Positions 39,601 through 47,702 of a stretch of 64,000 nt of DNA are shown one piece after another. The DNA is from JAWKXU01 sp964468045 (lineage in GTDB: Bacteria; Pseudomonadota; Alphaproteobacteria; Sphingomonadales; Sphingomonadaceae), in contig CAYXTO010000008.1 of the NCBI GenBank assembly GCA_964468045.1, positions 97,969-161,968 on the forward strand, read 5' to 3'. Numbering within the stretch: position 1 is the first letter of the stretch; each line of letters starts with the position of its first letter. The position numbers were made by a program, and so were the translations under genes. Below the pieces are notes generated by a model that worked only from the letters and a program-made list of their open reading frames with translations, was not told where the DNA came from and made no database searches.

Positions 39601-41347
39601 CGGCCTGCCCCGCTCGAGCTGGGCGGATTACGATGCCAGGCTGATCAGCAAGGGCGGCGGCGTATTTGCGCGCAGCGAGAAGCGCATACCGCTCAGCAAC
39701 GAGGCGCGGCGGGTGCTGGGCACGGATGCGAAGGAGCTGGAGCCCGATGCGCTGATCGCGGTCCTGCTGAAGGCCCCGGTGGACCTGCTGTGGTTCGGCG
39801 GAATCGGCACCTATGTGAAGTCCTCCGCCGAAAACAACGTGGCGGTGGGCGATCCGGCCAATGACGCACTGCGCGTGGACGGCCGCGATATCCGCGCGCA
39901 GGTGATCGGCGAGGGCGCCAATCTGGGCGTGACCCAGGCAGGCCGGATCGAATTCGCCCAGATCGGCAACGAAGGGCGCGGCGGCCGGATCAACACCGAT
40001 TTCATCGACAATTCGGCGGGTGTCGACTGCTCCGACAATGAAGTGAACATCAAGATCGCCCTTGCCGCCGCCCGGCGGGGGGGAAAGCTGTCCGAAAGCC
40101 GGCGCAGGGCCTTGCTGGCCGAGATGACCGGGGATGTGGCCGGGCTGGTTCTGGAGGACAATCGCCTGCAGACCCTGGCCTTGTCGGTGGCGGAGCGCGG
40201 CGGGGCCACGGCCAGCGGGGCGCAGGTGCGGCTGATCGAAATGCTGGAGGAACGCGATGCGCTCGACCGGCAGGGAGAAGGCCTGGCCGACAATGAAGCG
40301 CTGGCCCGGCGCGCGGCGGATGGGCAGGGCCTGACCCGGCCCGAGCTGGCCGTGCTGCTCTCCAGCGCGAAGCTGGCGATCCAGGCGTCGCTCGAACAAA
40401 GCGAGGTTCCGGGCGATCCCGGGCTGGAGGAAATCCTGCTGGAGGCTTTTCCGCCCGCGATGCGCACCGGCTTCCGCAAGTTTCTGCTGGAGCACCGGCT
40501 GCGGCGTGAAATCATCGCGACCGAGCTGGCCAACATGGTGGTGAACCGGCTGGGGGCGGTGCATCCCTTCGAGCTGGCGGAGGAGGAGAGCGCCAGCCTG
40601 GCCCATGTCGCCGCCGCCTTCTTCACCGCCGCCCGGCTGTTCGCCCTGCCCGAAATCTGGGCGCGGCTGGATGAAACGCCCATGCCCGAGGATGCGCGCC
40701 TGCTCGCGATGGACCGGCTGGCGCTCGCCACCCGCAGCCAGGTGGCGGACCTGCTGCGCGCCGGTGCGGGCACGCTGGCGCCTTCCGTGCTGGAAGCGCG
40801 GCTCGCGGCCGGCGTGAAGGCGCTCAAGGCGCAGGCCGGCGATCTGCTGGGCGCCGATGCGCGCGCGCGGTCCAGCGGGTTGATGGCGGAGCTGAAGCTG
40901 GCCGGCGTGCCGGAACGGGAAGCGGCCATGGTCACGTGCCTGTTCGACCTTGACGGCGCGGTCGGGCTGGCCGGCCTGGCGCAGGATTGCGGCATTGCTC
41001 CGGCTCGCCTCACGGCGGTGTTCACGGCTTTGGGCGAACGGCTGGGCCTTGACTGGGCGCAGGGCAGCGCGGCGATCATGAATCCCTCCGATCCGTGGGA
41101 ACGACTCCTCGTTGCCGGGCTCGCCCGCGATTTCCAGCAGATGCGGATCGAGTTCCTCGGCCGGCTGCTGCACGGCAAGGCCGCGCGCGCCGATCCGATC
41201 GCGGCGCTCGAAAAATGGGCGGAAGCGCGCGATTCCTCGATCGAGCAGTTCCGGGCGATGATCGCCCGGGCGCAGCGGGCCGCGCCGGCGCTGCCGTCCA
41301 TGCTCGCCCAGATCGCGGGCCAGGCGCGCAACCTCCTGTCGCGGTGA
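36635..41347 (+). CDS. NAD-specific glutamate dehydrogenase, 180-kDa class
   Basis: Deaminates glutamate to 2-oxoglutarate with NAD, mainly for catabolism. ATG 36635 has GGAAGGGG just upstream and gives 1570 residues, the length expected for the large GDH class with N-terminal regulatory domains. The catalytic core lies in the middle, with the substrate Lys in IVPTGAKGGFFPKQLP (about residues 800-815), DRRDDYRTEILGLMKAQRVK, and the NAD fold GCGDMSGDVFGNGMLLSRA. The C-terminal ~450 residues are the helical extension. Together with GltBD and GlnE it closes the glutamate cycle, though transcribed separately. Confidence 0.97.
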   Translation: MAGERTNGRDKAGRPEMVARLARQMAGSLLPGDRPFPPAEREAAARFMLEAAAQRDPGEAAICLESGANGRRLTRIAIINPDMPFLVDSVAAAIAAQGLAIDRLVHPVSPVRRDVAGRLLELPRKPEPGDRRESMIYIEAARIDARQRRDLASAISSTLGDVHAAVEDWPRLRAAMARDAETLGDTEGAALLRWLDDGMLTQLGHVTLRRDGSQTMRLGVCRKSARNLLSDTTYRHAFEWFDEEENRALLVVKANQLAKVHRRVPFDIFIVPVREDGKVAALSIHAGVWTSAALATPPDRVPGLRNQLAALLKKHALAPNGHDGKALFHALTTLPHDLLAGFAPRDVERIAMTAMALTDRPRPQLALVQDALQRHLFAFVWLPRDMVSTTVQRQIQSMLTEASGGELLDWNLTVDEGTLAMLRFVIDIRDCAQVPSQAELEDRLRIMLRGWNEAVEAELVAQGEDGARAAALAARFAPSFPAAYRTAYGPAEAAVDIRRLRNIAAHEQAAARSRDARLYHLASDAADRLRLKIYQLHGGLPLSDAVPALENFGFRVLAEVPTPLEEGNTGTIHDFTLALAEGHEVRRLLARAGEIEEAIAAVLNDAATNDPFNRLVIEADLSARETNWLRAIFSYLRQAGANFAVLTAVQALGAAPAVARGLIDLFVARHDPDFAGERERGASRAESQIREALARVSAINDDRLLRLYHSTIGAILRTNAFAPAAQEALAFKLDSGLVPKLPRPVPWREIFVYSRRVEGIHLRAGPVARGGIRWSDRRDDYRTEILGLMKAQRVKNAVIVPTGAKGGFFPKQLPDPVRDRDGWAAEGQASYEIFIRSLLSLTDNIVGRKVVHPPHVVVRDGDDPYFVVAADKGTARFSDVANAIAEAHDFWLDDAFASGGSNGYDHKAMGITARGAWISVRRHFLEMGVDVQKEPVRVAGCGDMSGDVFGNGMLLSRAIRLVAAFDHRHIFIDPDPDPAASWKERKRLFGLPRSSWADYDARLISKGGGVFARSEKRIPLSNEARRVLGTDAKELEPDALIAVLLKAPVDLLWFGGIGTYVKSSAENNVAVGDPANDALRVDGRDIRAQVIGEGANLGVTQAGRIEFAQIGNEGRGGRINTDFIDNSAGVDCSDNEVNIKIALAAARRGGKLSESRRRALLAEMTGDVAGLVLEDNRLQTLALSVAERGGATASGAQVRLIEMLEERDALDRQGEGLADNEALARRAADGQGLTRPELAVLLSSAKLAIQASLEQSEVPGDPGLEEILLEAFPPAMRTGFRKFLLEHRLRREIIATELANMVVNRLGAVHPFELAEEESASLAHVAAAFFTAARLFALPEIWARLDETPMPEDARLLAMDRLALATRSQVADLLRAGAGTLAPSVLEARLAAGVKALKAQAGDLLGADARARSSGLMAELKLAGVPEREAAMVTCLFDLDGAVGLAGLAQDCGIAPARLTAVFTALGERLGLDWAQGSAAIMNPSDPWERLLVAGLARDFQQMRIEFLGRLLHGKAARADPIAALEKWAEARDSSIEQFRAMIARAQRAAPALPSMLAQIAGQARNLLSR

Positions 41348-41404
41348 TCGATCCCGTCCTTTTCGGGTCTTGACGAAAACCGCATTTCAGCCAAGGCAAC
41401 GCCT

Positions 41405-42631
41405 ATGGAAAAAGCAGATATCGTGATCGTGGGGGCGGGACATGGCGGTGCGCAGGCGGCGATCGCCTTGCGCCAGCGGGGGTTCGAAGGGTCGATCCTG
41501 ATGATCGGCCGCGATACGGAACCGCCTTATGAGCGGCCGCCGCTTTCGAAGGAATATCTGGCGCGGGAGAAGGAATTCCAGCGCATCTATATCCGCCCGC
41601 CGCAATTCTGGGGGGACAAGGGCGTGACCCTGCGCCTGGGCGCCAGCGTGACGGAGGTGGACCCGCAGGCCCACAGCCTCGCCCTGTCCGATGGCGCGAG
41701 CGTGGAATATGGCAAGCTGATCTGGGCGACCGGCGGCGATCCGCGCCGGCTGTCCTGCAGCGGCTCGGATCTGGCGGGCGTGCATGGGGTGCGCGACCGG
41801 GCGGATGTGGACCGCATGATGAGCGAGCTGGACGCCGGGGCGAAGCGCGTCGTGGTGATCGGCGGCGGCTATATCGGCCTGGAAGCGGCGGCCGTGCTCA
41901 CCAAGCTGGGGTGCGAGGTCGTGCTGCTGGAAGCGCTGCCGCGGGTGCTTGCCCGGGTCGCGGGCGAGCAATTGTCCGACTTCTACCAGGCCGAGCATCG
42001 CGCCCATGGCGTGGATGTGCGGCTGGACGTGGCGGTCGATTGCCTGGAAGGCGCGAACGGCAAGGTCACCGGGGTCAAGCTGGCCGATGGCGAGGTGTTG
42101 CCCGCCGACATGGTGGTGGTGGGCATCGGGATCATTCCCGCGGTCGGCCCGCTGATCACGGCCGGGGCCGCTGGCGCGAACGGGGTCGACGTGGACGAAT
42201 TCTGCCGCACCTCGCTGCCCGACATCTACGCGATCGGCGATTGCGCGGCCCATGCCAACGGCTTTGCCGGGGGCGCGGTGATCCGCCTGGAATCGGTGCA
42301 GAATGCCAATGACATGGCCAACACCGCGGCCAAGGCGATCATGGGCGAGCCGGAGCCGTATCACGCGCTGCCGTGGTTCTGGTCCAACCAGTACGATCTC
42401 AAGCTGCAGACCGCCGGCCTTTCGATCGGCCATGACGCCACCGTGCTGCGCGGCGATCCGGCGACGCGCAGCTTCTCGGTCATCTATCTCAAGGACGGCA
42501 AGGTCATCGCGCTCGATTGCGTCAATGCGGTCAAGGATTACGTCCAGGGCCGCAAGCTGGTGGAGGCGAAGGCGGAAATCGCGCCCGAGCGGCTGGCGGA
42601 TGCGGAAACGCCGCTCAAGGAGATGGCCTGA
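41405..42631 (+). CDS. FAD-dependent ferredoxin reductase (rhodocoxin-reductase type)
   Basis: A 408-residue NADH:ferredoxin reductase that would feed a [2Fe-2S] ferredoxin and a cytochrome P450 or dioxygenase. The FAD site is IVGAGHGGAQAAIALRQRG, the NADH site VVIGGGYIGLEAAAVLTKLG, and the third motif is DIYAIGDCAAHANGFAGG. The sequence is like the ArR reductase of Novosphingobium aromaticivorans, from memory. No ferredoxin or P450 gene is nearby. Its stop overlaps the convergent queG stop by 17 bases. Confidence 0.93.
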   Translation: MEKADIVIVGAGHGGAQAAIALRQRGFEGSILMIGRDTEPPYERPPLSKEYLAREKEFQRIYIRPPQFWGDKGVTLRLGASVTEVDPQAHSLALSDGASVEYGKLIWATGGDPRRLSCSGSDLAGVHGVRDRADVDRMMSELDAGAKRVVVIGGGYIGLEAAAVLTKLGCEVVLLEALPRVLARVAGEQLSDFYQAEHRAHGVDVRLDVAVDCLEGANGKVTGVKLADGEVLPADMVVVGIGIIPAVGPLITAGAAGANGVDVDEFCRTSLPDIYAIGDCAAHANGFAGGAVIRLESVQNANDMANTAAKAIMGEPEPYHALPWFWSNQYDLKLQTAGLSIGHDATVLRGDPATRSFSVIYLKDGKVIALDCVNAVKDYVQGRKLVEAKAEIAPERLADAETPLKEMA

Positions 42632-43712
42632 CCTCCAGCGCGGGCGCGGCCAGCTCGTCCAGCGCCCAGCGCGCCGTCTCCGCAACGACGGCATCGGGAT
42701 CGTCCAGCAAGGCGCGGACCGGGCCGATCAGGCTTGATTGGCCGCTGTTGCCCGCCGCGATCAGGCAGTTGCGGATGAAGCGGTTGCGCCCGATCCGCTT
42801 GATCGGGGAGCCGGAGAACAATTCCCGGAATGCCTTGTCGTCCAGCGCCAGCAATTCGGCGAGGCGCGGGGAGACGAGTTCTGCCCGAGGCAGGAACGCC
42901 TTGTTGCGGGCGGCCCCTTGCGCGAACTTGTTCCACGGACACACCGCCAGGCAATCGTCGCACCCATAGATGCGGTTGCCCATCGGCTTGCGGAATTCGA
43001 GCGGGATCGCGCCCTTGTGCTCGATGGTGAGATAGCTGATGCAGCGCCGCGCATCGAGGCGATAGGGGCCGGGAAAGGCGGCGGTCGGGCAGGCCTCCTG
43101 GCAGGCATGGCACGAACCGCAGCGGTCGTCATGCGGCTGGTCCGGGGCGAAGGGAATGTCGGTGTAGATCGCGCCGAGGAACAGCCAGCTGCCATGCTCG
43201 CGGCTGACGAGATTGGTGTGCTTGCCCTGCCAGCCGATCCCGGCGGCGGCGCCCAGCGGCTTTTCCATCACGGATGCCGTATCGACGAAGACCTTCAGCC
43301 GGGTCTCGCCCAATCCGGCGGCGGCGCCCTCCTCCACCAGCCAGCGGGCCAGCCGCTTCAGCGCCTTCTTCAGGATGTCGTGATAATCCGTGCCCTGGGC
43401 ATAGACCGAGATCCGCGCATGTTCGGGCGCATCGGCCAGCGTCAGCGGATCGTGCGAAGGCGCATAGCTCATCCCCAGCGCGATCACGCTGCGCGCTTCC
43501 GGCCACATCGATTGCGGCCCCCGACGCACTTCGGCGCGGGCTTCCATCCATTCCATCTGGCCGTGAAAGCCGGCGGCCAGCCATTCCTGCAGGCGAGTCG
43601 CGCGCACCGGATCGTCATGCGCGGGCGCGAACCCGATGGACACGAAGCCGAGCCGCGCGGCTTCTTCCGTCAGGCGGGTCTTCAAGCCGTCAATGACTTC
43701 GGCGTTAACCAA
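42615..43712 (-). CDS. queG: Epoxyqueuosine reductase
   Basis: The last step of queuosine synthesis for tRNA position 34, using cobalamin and two 4Fe-4S clusters. The start is TTG 43712, with GGAG upstream, giving 365 residues. Cluster motifs are CGSCHACQEACPT and GCDDCLAVCPWNKF; the substrate-side region is SVIALGMSYAPSHDP, and WQGKHTNLVSREHGSWLFLG matches the cobalamin-binding loop. A HEAT-like tail (VRALLDDPDAVVAETARWAL) follows. Confidence 0.96.
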   Translation of the reverse strand: MVNAEVIDGLKTRLTEEAARLGFVSIGFAPAHDDPVRATRLQEWLAAGFHGQMEWMEARAEVRRGPQSMWPEARSVIALGMSYAPSHDPLTLADAPEHARISVYAQGTDYHDILKKALKRLARWLVEEGAAAGLGETRLKVFVDTASVMEKPLGAAAGIGWQGKHTNLVSREHGSWLFLGAIYTDIPFAPDQPHDDRCGSCHACQEACPTAAFPGPYRLDARRCISYLTIEHKGAIPLEFRKPMGNRIYGCDDCLAVCPWNKFAQGAARNKAFLPRAELVSPRLAELLALDDKAFRELFSGSPIKRIGRNRFIRNCLIAAGNSGQSSLIGPVRALLDDPDAVVAETARWALDELAAPALEVRPSP

Positions 43713-43756
43713 ACTTGCTGTTGCTCCGCTTCATTCCCGGCGGCTAATCCACCACC

Positions 43757-44737
43757 ATGCATGCCGGGCTAGGTCATCCCGAAGTTTCGGGCAATACGCG
43801 TCATCCGCTGGCCATCGAGGCACGCGGGCTGGTGAAGCGCTTCGGCGGCACGGTGGCGGTCGACGGGGTCGATCTCGCCGTGCCGGAAGGCGCGATCTAC
43901 GGCATCCTCGGCCCCAATGGCGCGGGCAAGACCACCACCTTGCGGATGCTGCTGGGCATCATCGATCCGGATGCGGGCCTGCGCCGCGTGCTGGGCCATG
44001 AACGCCCGCACGAGATCGCCCGCCAGATCGGCTATCTGCCGGAGGAGCGCGGACTTTATCCGGCGATGAAGGCCATCGAGGCGATCGCCTTCATGGGGGC
44101 GCTGCGAGGGCTGCCGCTGGCCGAAGGGCGCAGACGGGGCATGGAACTGCTGGAGCGGCATGGGCTGGGCCACGCCGCCGGCCGCCAGATCCGCCAGCTT
44201 TCCAAGGGCATGGCCCAGACCATACAATTGCTGGGGACTCTCGTCCACCGCCCCCGGCTGGTCGTGCTGGACGAGCCTTTCTCCGGCCTCGACGCGCTCA
44301 ACCAGGGCAAGCTGGAGGAGATGATCCGCAACCTTGCCGATGCGGGCACCACCGTGATCTTTTCCACTCATGTCATCGCCCATGCCGAGCGGCTGTGCCA
44401 GGGCATCGCGATCATCGCTGGCGGCAAGGTTCCCTTTGCCGGGCCGGTGGACGAGGCGCGCGGCCGCATTCCGCCGCAGGTGAGGCTGGAAACCCGGGCG
44501 CTCGACGGCGATTGGCGCAAGGCGCTGCCGGCCAATGCCCGGCAGGAAGGGCATTTCTGGCATTTCTCCCTGCCGGAAAGCGGCGTGGAGCCGCTGCTGC
44601 GCGCCTTGATAGAAGGGGAAGCGGGGATCGTGACATTGTCGATCGAGCGGGCCGGGTTGCATGACGCCTTCGTGGCGATCGCGGGCGAAGCGGCGGCCCA
44701 GGCGATGAACCGCCCCGCAGGAGAGAACCCGGGATGA
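43757..44737 (+). CDS. ABC transporter ATP-binding protein (NatA-like)
   Basis: A 326-residue ABC-2 type ATPase. Walker A is GPNGAGKT (residues 52-59), the Q-loop lies in YLPEERGLYPAMKA, the signature is LSKGMAQ, and Walker B is RLVVLDEPFSGLD. A ~100-residue C-terminal DUF4162-like domain follows. Order and overlap with the downstream permease (ATGA) indicate an exporter pair of the Na+ or multidrug type. The substrate cannot be read from sequence. Confidence 0.94.
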   Translation: MHAGLGHPEVSGNTRHPLAIEARGLVKRFGGTVAVDGVDLAVPEGAIYGILGPNGAGKTTTLRMLLGIIDPDAGLRRVLGHERPHEIARQIGYLPEERGLYPAMKAIEAIAFMGALRGLPLAEGRRRGMELLERHGLGHAAGRQIRQLSKGMAQTIQLLGTLVHRPRLVVLDEPFSGLDALNQGKLEEMIRNLADAGTTVIFSTHVIAHAERLCQGIAIIAGGKVPFAGPVDEARGRIPPQVRLETRALDGDWRKALPANARQEGHFWHFSLPESGVEPLLRALIEGEAGIVTLSIERAGLHDAFVAIAGEAAAQAMNRPAGENPG

Positions 44738-45966
44738 GCGCGGACCGGCTTTCCCTGTGGCAGGCGGCCTTCGTCATCGCCCGGCGCGATTTCACCGCCG
44801 TGCTGTTCGGGCGGGCGTTCCTGTTCTTCCTGCTCGGCCCGCTGTTTCCGGTTGCGGTCGCGGTCATGGCCGGGGGTATCGGCCAGAAGGTGGCCGAGGA
44901 AACGAGACGGCCGGAGATCGGCATCGCGATGGAAGCCGGGGATGTCGACGCGATGCTGGCCGCCTATGTCCGGCTCGCGCCACGGCTCGGCAATGCGCTG
45001 CCCGATCTCGTGGCGATGAAGCGGCTGCAACCGGGGGAGCATTTCGACCCGCCGGCGGCATTGAGGGGCAGGCAGGGCAATATCGCTGCTATCCTCAGCG
45101 GCTCGCCCCGGGCCCCGGTGCTGACCGGCCCGCCAGAGACGATCGCACGATGGCAGGGCCCGCTTTCCCTGATCGCCGCCGGGGCGATGGGCGAGGAAGC
45201 GCGCCGCTATCCCCCTGTCGTCCTCGATAATGTGAAGGTCAGCGCGGCGAAGGAGCGCTCAAACCGGCTGCTCCTCGCGCAAATGGCGCAGATGCTGCTG
45301 TTCCTGCTCACCATGCTGCTGGCCGGCATGGTGCTGTCCAATCTGGTCGAGGAAAAGGGCAACAAGATTATCGAGATTCTCGCCGCGGCCATTCCGATGG
45401 ATGCGGTGTTCCTGGGCAAGCTGCTGGCGATGCTCGGCATATCGCTGGTGGGTATCGCGGTGTGGGGCGGGCTGGGCGGCTCGGTGCTCTGGCTGGGGCG
45501 CGAGGCCCTGCCAGATATCGCCACGCCGGCGGTGGGCTGGCCCGCTTTCCTCGTGCTCGGCACCCTCTATTTCGCGATGGCCTATCTGCTGCTCGGCTCG
45601 ATCTTCCTCGCTATCGGTTCGCTGGCCGCGACCGTGCGAGAGGTGCAGACCCTCTCCATGCCGGTCACCATGATGCAATTGCTGGTGTTCTTTTTCGCCA
45701 GCTTCGCGCTGGCCCAGCCCGGCACTTCGGTAGAGCTGGCGGCGATCGCCTTCCCCTTGAGTTCGCCCTTCGCCATGCTGGCGCGCGCGGCCCAGGATCC
45801 GGCATTGTGGCCCCATGCCGTCGCGCTGGTGTGGCAGGTCGGCGCCGTCGCTCTCTTTATCCGGGTTGGTGCTGAGCTTTTCCGGCGGCGCGTGATGCAG
45901 TCCGGCCACGGGCGGCGCGCAGCCGCGCCGGGGCCATGGCGATTCTGGCGCCGTGCCCGGAACTGA
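44734..45966 (+). CDS. ABC-2 type permease (NatB-like)
   Basis: A 410-residue membrane partner of the ATPase before it. One N-terminal helix (FLFFLLGPLFPVAVAVMAGG), a ~150-residue extracytoplasmic loop and five more helices near the C-terminus (starting MLLFLLTMLLAGMVLSNLVE) give the NatB topology. The EEKGNKIIEILAAAIPMDAV segment is typical of ABC-2 permeases. Coupled translation with the ATPase. Confidence 0.92.
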   Translation: MSADRLSLWQAAFVIARRDFTAVLFGRAFLFFLLGPLFPVAVAVMAGGIGQKVAEETRRPEIGIAMEAGDVDAMLAAYVRLAPRLGNALPDLVAMKRLQPGEHFDPPAALRGRQGNIAAILSGSPRAPVLTGPPETIARWQGPLSLIAAGAMGEEARRYPPVVLDNVKVSAAKERSNRLLLAQMAQMLLFLLTMLLAGMVLSNLVEEKGNKIIEILAAAIPMDAVFLGKLLAMLGISLVGIAVWGGLGGSVLWLGREALPDIATPAVGWPAFLVLGTLYFAMAYLLLGSIFLAIGSLAATVREVQTLSMPVTMMQLLVFFFASFALAQPGTSVELAAIAFPLSSPFAMLARAAQDPALWPHAVALVWQVGAVALFIRVGAELFRRRVMQSGHGRRAAAPGPWRFWRRARN

Positions 45967-45975
45967 GGCCTTTCA

Positions 45976-46022
45976 GGGGCGAGAGAGAAAGGAGCGGCGG
46001 AGGCCGCCCGCTTCCCTCGCCC
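45976..46022. terminator. Nested hairpin between convergent genes
   Basis: GGGCGAG (45977-45983) pairs with CTCGCCC (46016-46022) around an inner stem GCGGC (45994-45998)/GCCGC (46003-46007). It lies between the ABC permease stop at 45966 and the SDR stop at 46031 and could serve both directions. There is no T-run. Confidence 0.4.
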
Positions 46023-46030
46023 GACCCCTA

Positions 46031-46873
46031 TCAATCCATCCGGTAGCCGCCATCGACATTGATGGTCTGGCCGGTGACGTAGCTGGCGTCCGGCCCGAGC
46101 AGGAAGGCCGCGACCGAAGCCTGTTCCGAAGGCAGGCCGCGCCGGCCCATCGGGATGATGTGCTGGTTGTAGGTCGCCTTGTATTCCTCGAAGCTCATGC
46201 CCGCGAGCTTGGCCTTGCGACCCATGGTGCCGTCCAGCATGTCGGTGTCGATCGAGCCGGGGCAGATGCAATTCACGCGGATGCCCTTGGGCGAAAGCTC
46301 CAGCGCCATCTGCTGGGTCAGGCCGATCACGCCGAACTTGCTGGCGCAATAGCCGCCGTAATTGGCGAAGCCGAACCGGCCGGCGAGCGAGGAGATGTTG
46401 ACGATGGAGGCCGGCTTGCCATGGGCCAGCATGACCTGGCCGGCGGCCTTCGACATGTAATAGACGCCGTTGAGATTGATATCGATGGTCCGCAGCCACA
46501 GCTCGTCGGACATCTCGGTGATCGGCGCGGCGGCCGCCTCGCTGGCAATGCCCGCATTGTTGACCAGCCCGGTGAGCGGGCCGAGCTCGTTCTGGGTCCG
46601 CTCGATCGCGGCGGTGACCTGATCGCGATTGGCGACGTCGAGATCGATGGCGATCGCCTTACGGCCCATGGCGCGGATTTCCTCCGCCACGGACTCGGCG
46701 CCCTTCCAGCCTTCCTGCTGCTCATGCTCCGGCATTTGCGAAGGCTCGCGGTGAATGGCGGTAACCGCGACATCCGCGCCGTCTTCCGCTAGCCTGACAG
46801 CGATTGCCCGGCCGATGCCCCGCTTGCGTCCCGCTCCGGTGACCAGCGCGACCATCCCGTCGAGTTTACCCAA
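46031..46873 (-). CDS. Short-chain dehydrogenase/reductase
   Basis: A 280-residue SDR. The cofactor loop is VTGAGRKRGIGRAIA, with Asp66-like DLDVANRD; then NNAGIASEAAAAP, catalytic Ser in NISSLAGRFG and Tyr-Lys in YGGYCASKFG; the C-terminus has GQTINVDGGYRMD. The inserted region REPSQMPEHEQQEGWKGAES is longer than in FabG and recalls catabolic SDRs such as those acting on cyclic alcohols. The substrate is unknown. It ends a group of four leftward genes (ADH, LLM, SnoaL-like, SDR). Confidence 0.92.
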   Translation of the reverse strand: MGKLDGMVALVTGAGRKRGIGRAIAVRLAEDGADVAVTAIHREPSQMPEHEQQEGWKGAESVAEEIRAMGRKAIAIDLDVANRDQVTAAIERTQNELGPLTGLVNNAGIASEAAAAPITEMSDELWLRTIDINLNGVYYMSKAAGQVMLAHGKPASIVNISSLAGRFGFANYGGYCASKFGVIGLTQQMALELSPKGIRVNCICPGSIDTDMLDGTMGRKAKLAGMSFEEYKATYNQHIIPMGRRGLPSEQASVAAFLLGPDASYVTGQTINVDGGYRMD

Positions 46874-46900
46874 TTATCCTCTCCTCTGTCCAAATGATCA

Positions 46901-46941
46901 GCTTGCGCGCAACATTGCCGAGCGCAAGCGATTGCGCAAGC
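46901..46941. promoter_or_regulatory. Inverted repeats upstream of the SDR gene
   Basis: GCTTGCGC (46901-46908) faces two copies of its reverse complement GCGCAAGC at 46922-46929 and 46934-46941, within 30-70 bases of the SDR start. The second copy is part of the palindrome TTGCGCAA. The layout suggests a regulator-binding site, possibly for a TetR- or GntR-type protein. Confidence 0.4.
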
Positions 46942-46972
46942 CGATAAAGCTTCGGGAAACCGAAATATGGTG

Positions 46973-46994
46973 GGAGCGGCGCAAGGGCCGCTCC
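46973..46994 (-). terminator. Likely terminator of the SnoaL-like gene
   Basis: GGAGCGGC (46973-46980) and GCCGCTCC (46987-46994) form an 8-bp stem with a 6-base loop, 14 bases beyond the stop at 47008. On the transcribed strand it is followed by CACCATATTT, a poor T-run. Confidence 0.5.
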
Positions 46995-47007
46995 GTACAG
47001 GATCGGG

Positions 47008-47502
47008 TTACTGTGAAACAGTCAGTTCGGCTTCGTGCTCGCTTTCGAACACGCCGCCCTGGTCATTGCCATTGTTCCAGACGAAGTCGAGATAGGCCTT
47101 GGAGATCAGCCAGCCACGGTCGGTCTTCGCAAACTCCCAGCGATAGATGCCGCCGGCCTGATAGTAATTGTCGCGCTTCTCCGAATCGAAGATGGCGGTG
47201 AAGATCAGGTTGGCGCGCCCCTTGGCGGTGGCCGGGCCGGTGATCTCGAAGTCGAGATTGACCATGATGTGCTGCATCAGGTCGTAATAGGGATCCATGC
47301 TCGACTTGCAGATTTCGAGAATGCCGGCGCGGCCGGTCATCTCGCCGAAGCCATGCTCGAAGACAAAGGTCGCATCGTCGGTGAAATGCTCGGCCCAGGC
47401 TTCCCAGTCGAAGCGGTCGGCCGTCTGATGATAGCTGTTGATCACGCGGGTGAGGGCTTGAATCGTCTCGAGCCGATCCAGCCTGGCTTCCAGGTCACTC
47501 AT
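47008..47502 (-). CDS. SnoaL/NTF2-like protein (ring-hydroxylating-type small-subunit fold)
   Basis: A 164-residue protein of the SnoaL_4/NTF2 cone fold: INSYHQTADRFDWEAWAEHF, TDDATFVFEHGFGEMTGRAG and YYQAGGIYRWEFAKTDRGWL. This fold covers small isomerases, dehydratases and the beta subunits of aromatic dioxygenases; length and lack of a partner alpha subunit favour the stand-alone kind. It sits between LLM and SDR genes in the putative catabolic group and has its own terminator. Confidence 0.88.
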   Translation of the reverse strand: MSDLEARLDRLETIQALTRVINSYHQTADRFDWEAWAEHFTDDATFVFEHGFGEMTGRAGILEICKSSMDPYYDLMQHIMVNLDFEITGPATAKGRANLIFTAIFDSEKRDNYYQAGGIYRWEFAKTDRGWLISKAYLDFVWNNGNDQGGVFESEHEAELTVSQ

Positions 47503-47640
47503 GCTTCTCTCCTCGGTAGGGGAGGCCGTGCCGACGGCCTTTCATCCATTGCCCCAATTCTTCGCGCCTGTGCCCCGGTTTGTCCAGATGTTCAGCATTC
47601 ATTTTTGCCGGTGGCGCGCGGAAGGCCGGGCAGGGCGCGT

Positions 47641-47674
47641 GAAAACGCCGCCGGAAGCGTTGCGGGTTCCGGCG
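47641..47674 (-). terminator. Intrinsic terminator of the LLM gene
   Basis: On the transcribed strand CGCCGGAA (47674-47667) and TTCCGGCG (47656-47649) form an 8-bp stem, followed by GCGTTTTC. It is located 29 bases past the LLM stop codon at 47703. Confidence 0.7.
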
Positions 47675-47702
47675 TCGTCGGGTTCGGGGTGGATGGCGCC
47701 GC

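Noticed and set aside
38996..41173. 725-codon leftward frame opposite the NAD-GDH gene
   Set aside because: Antisense shadow; product is low-complexity His/Arg/Gln-rich without motif.
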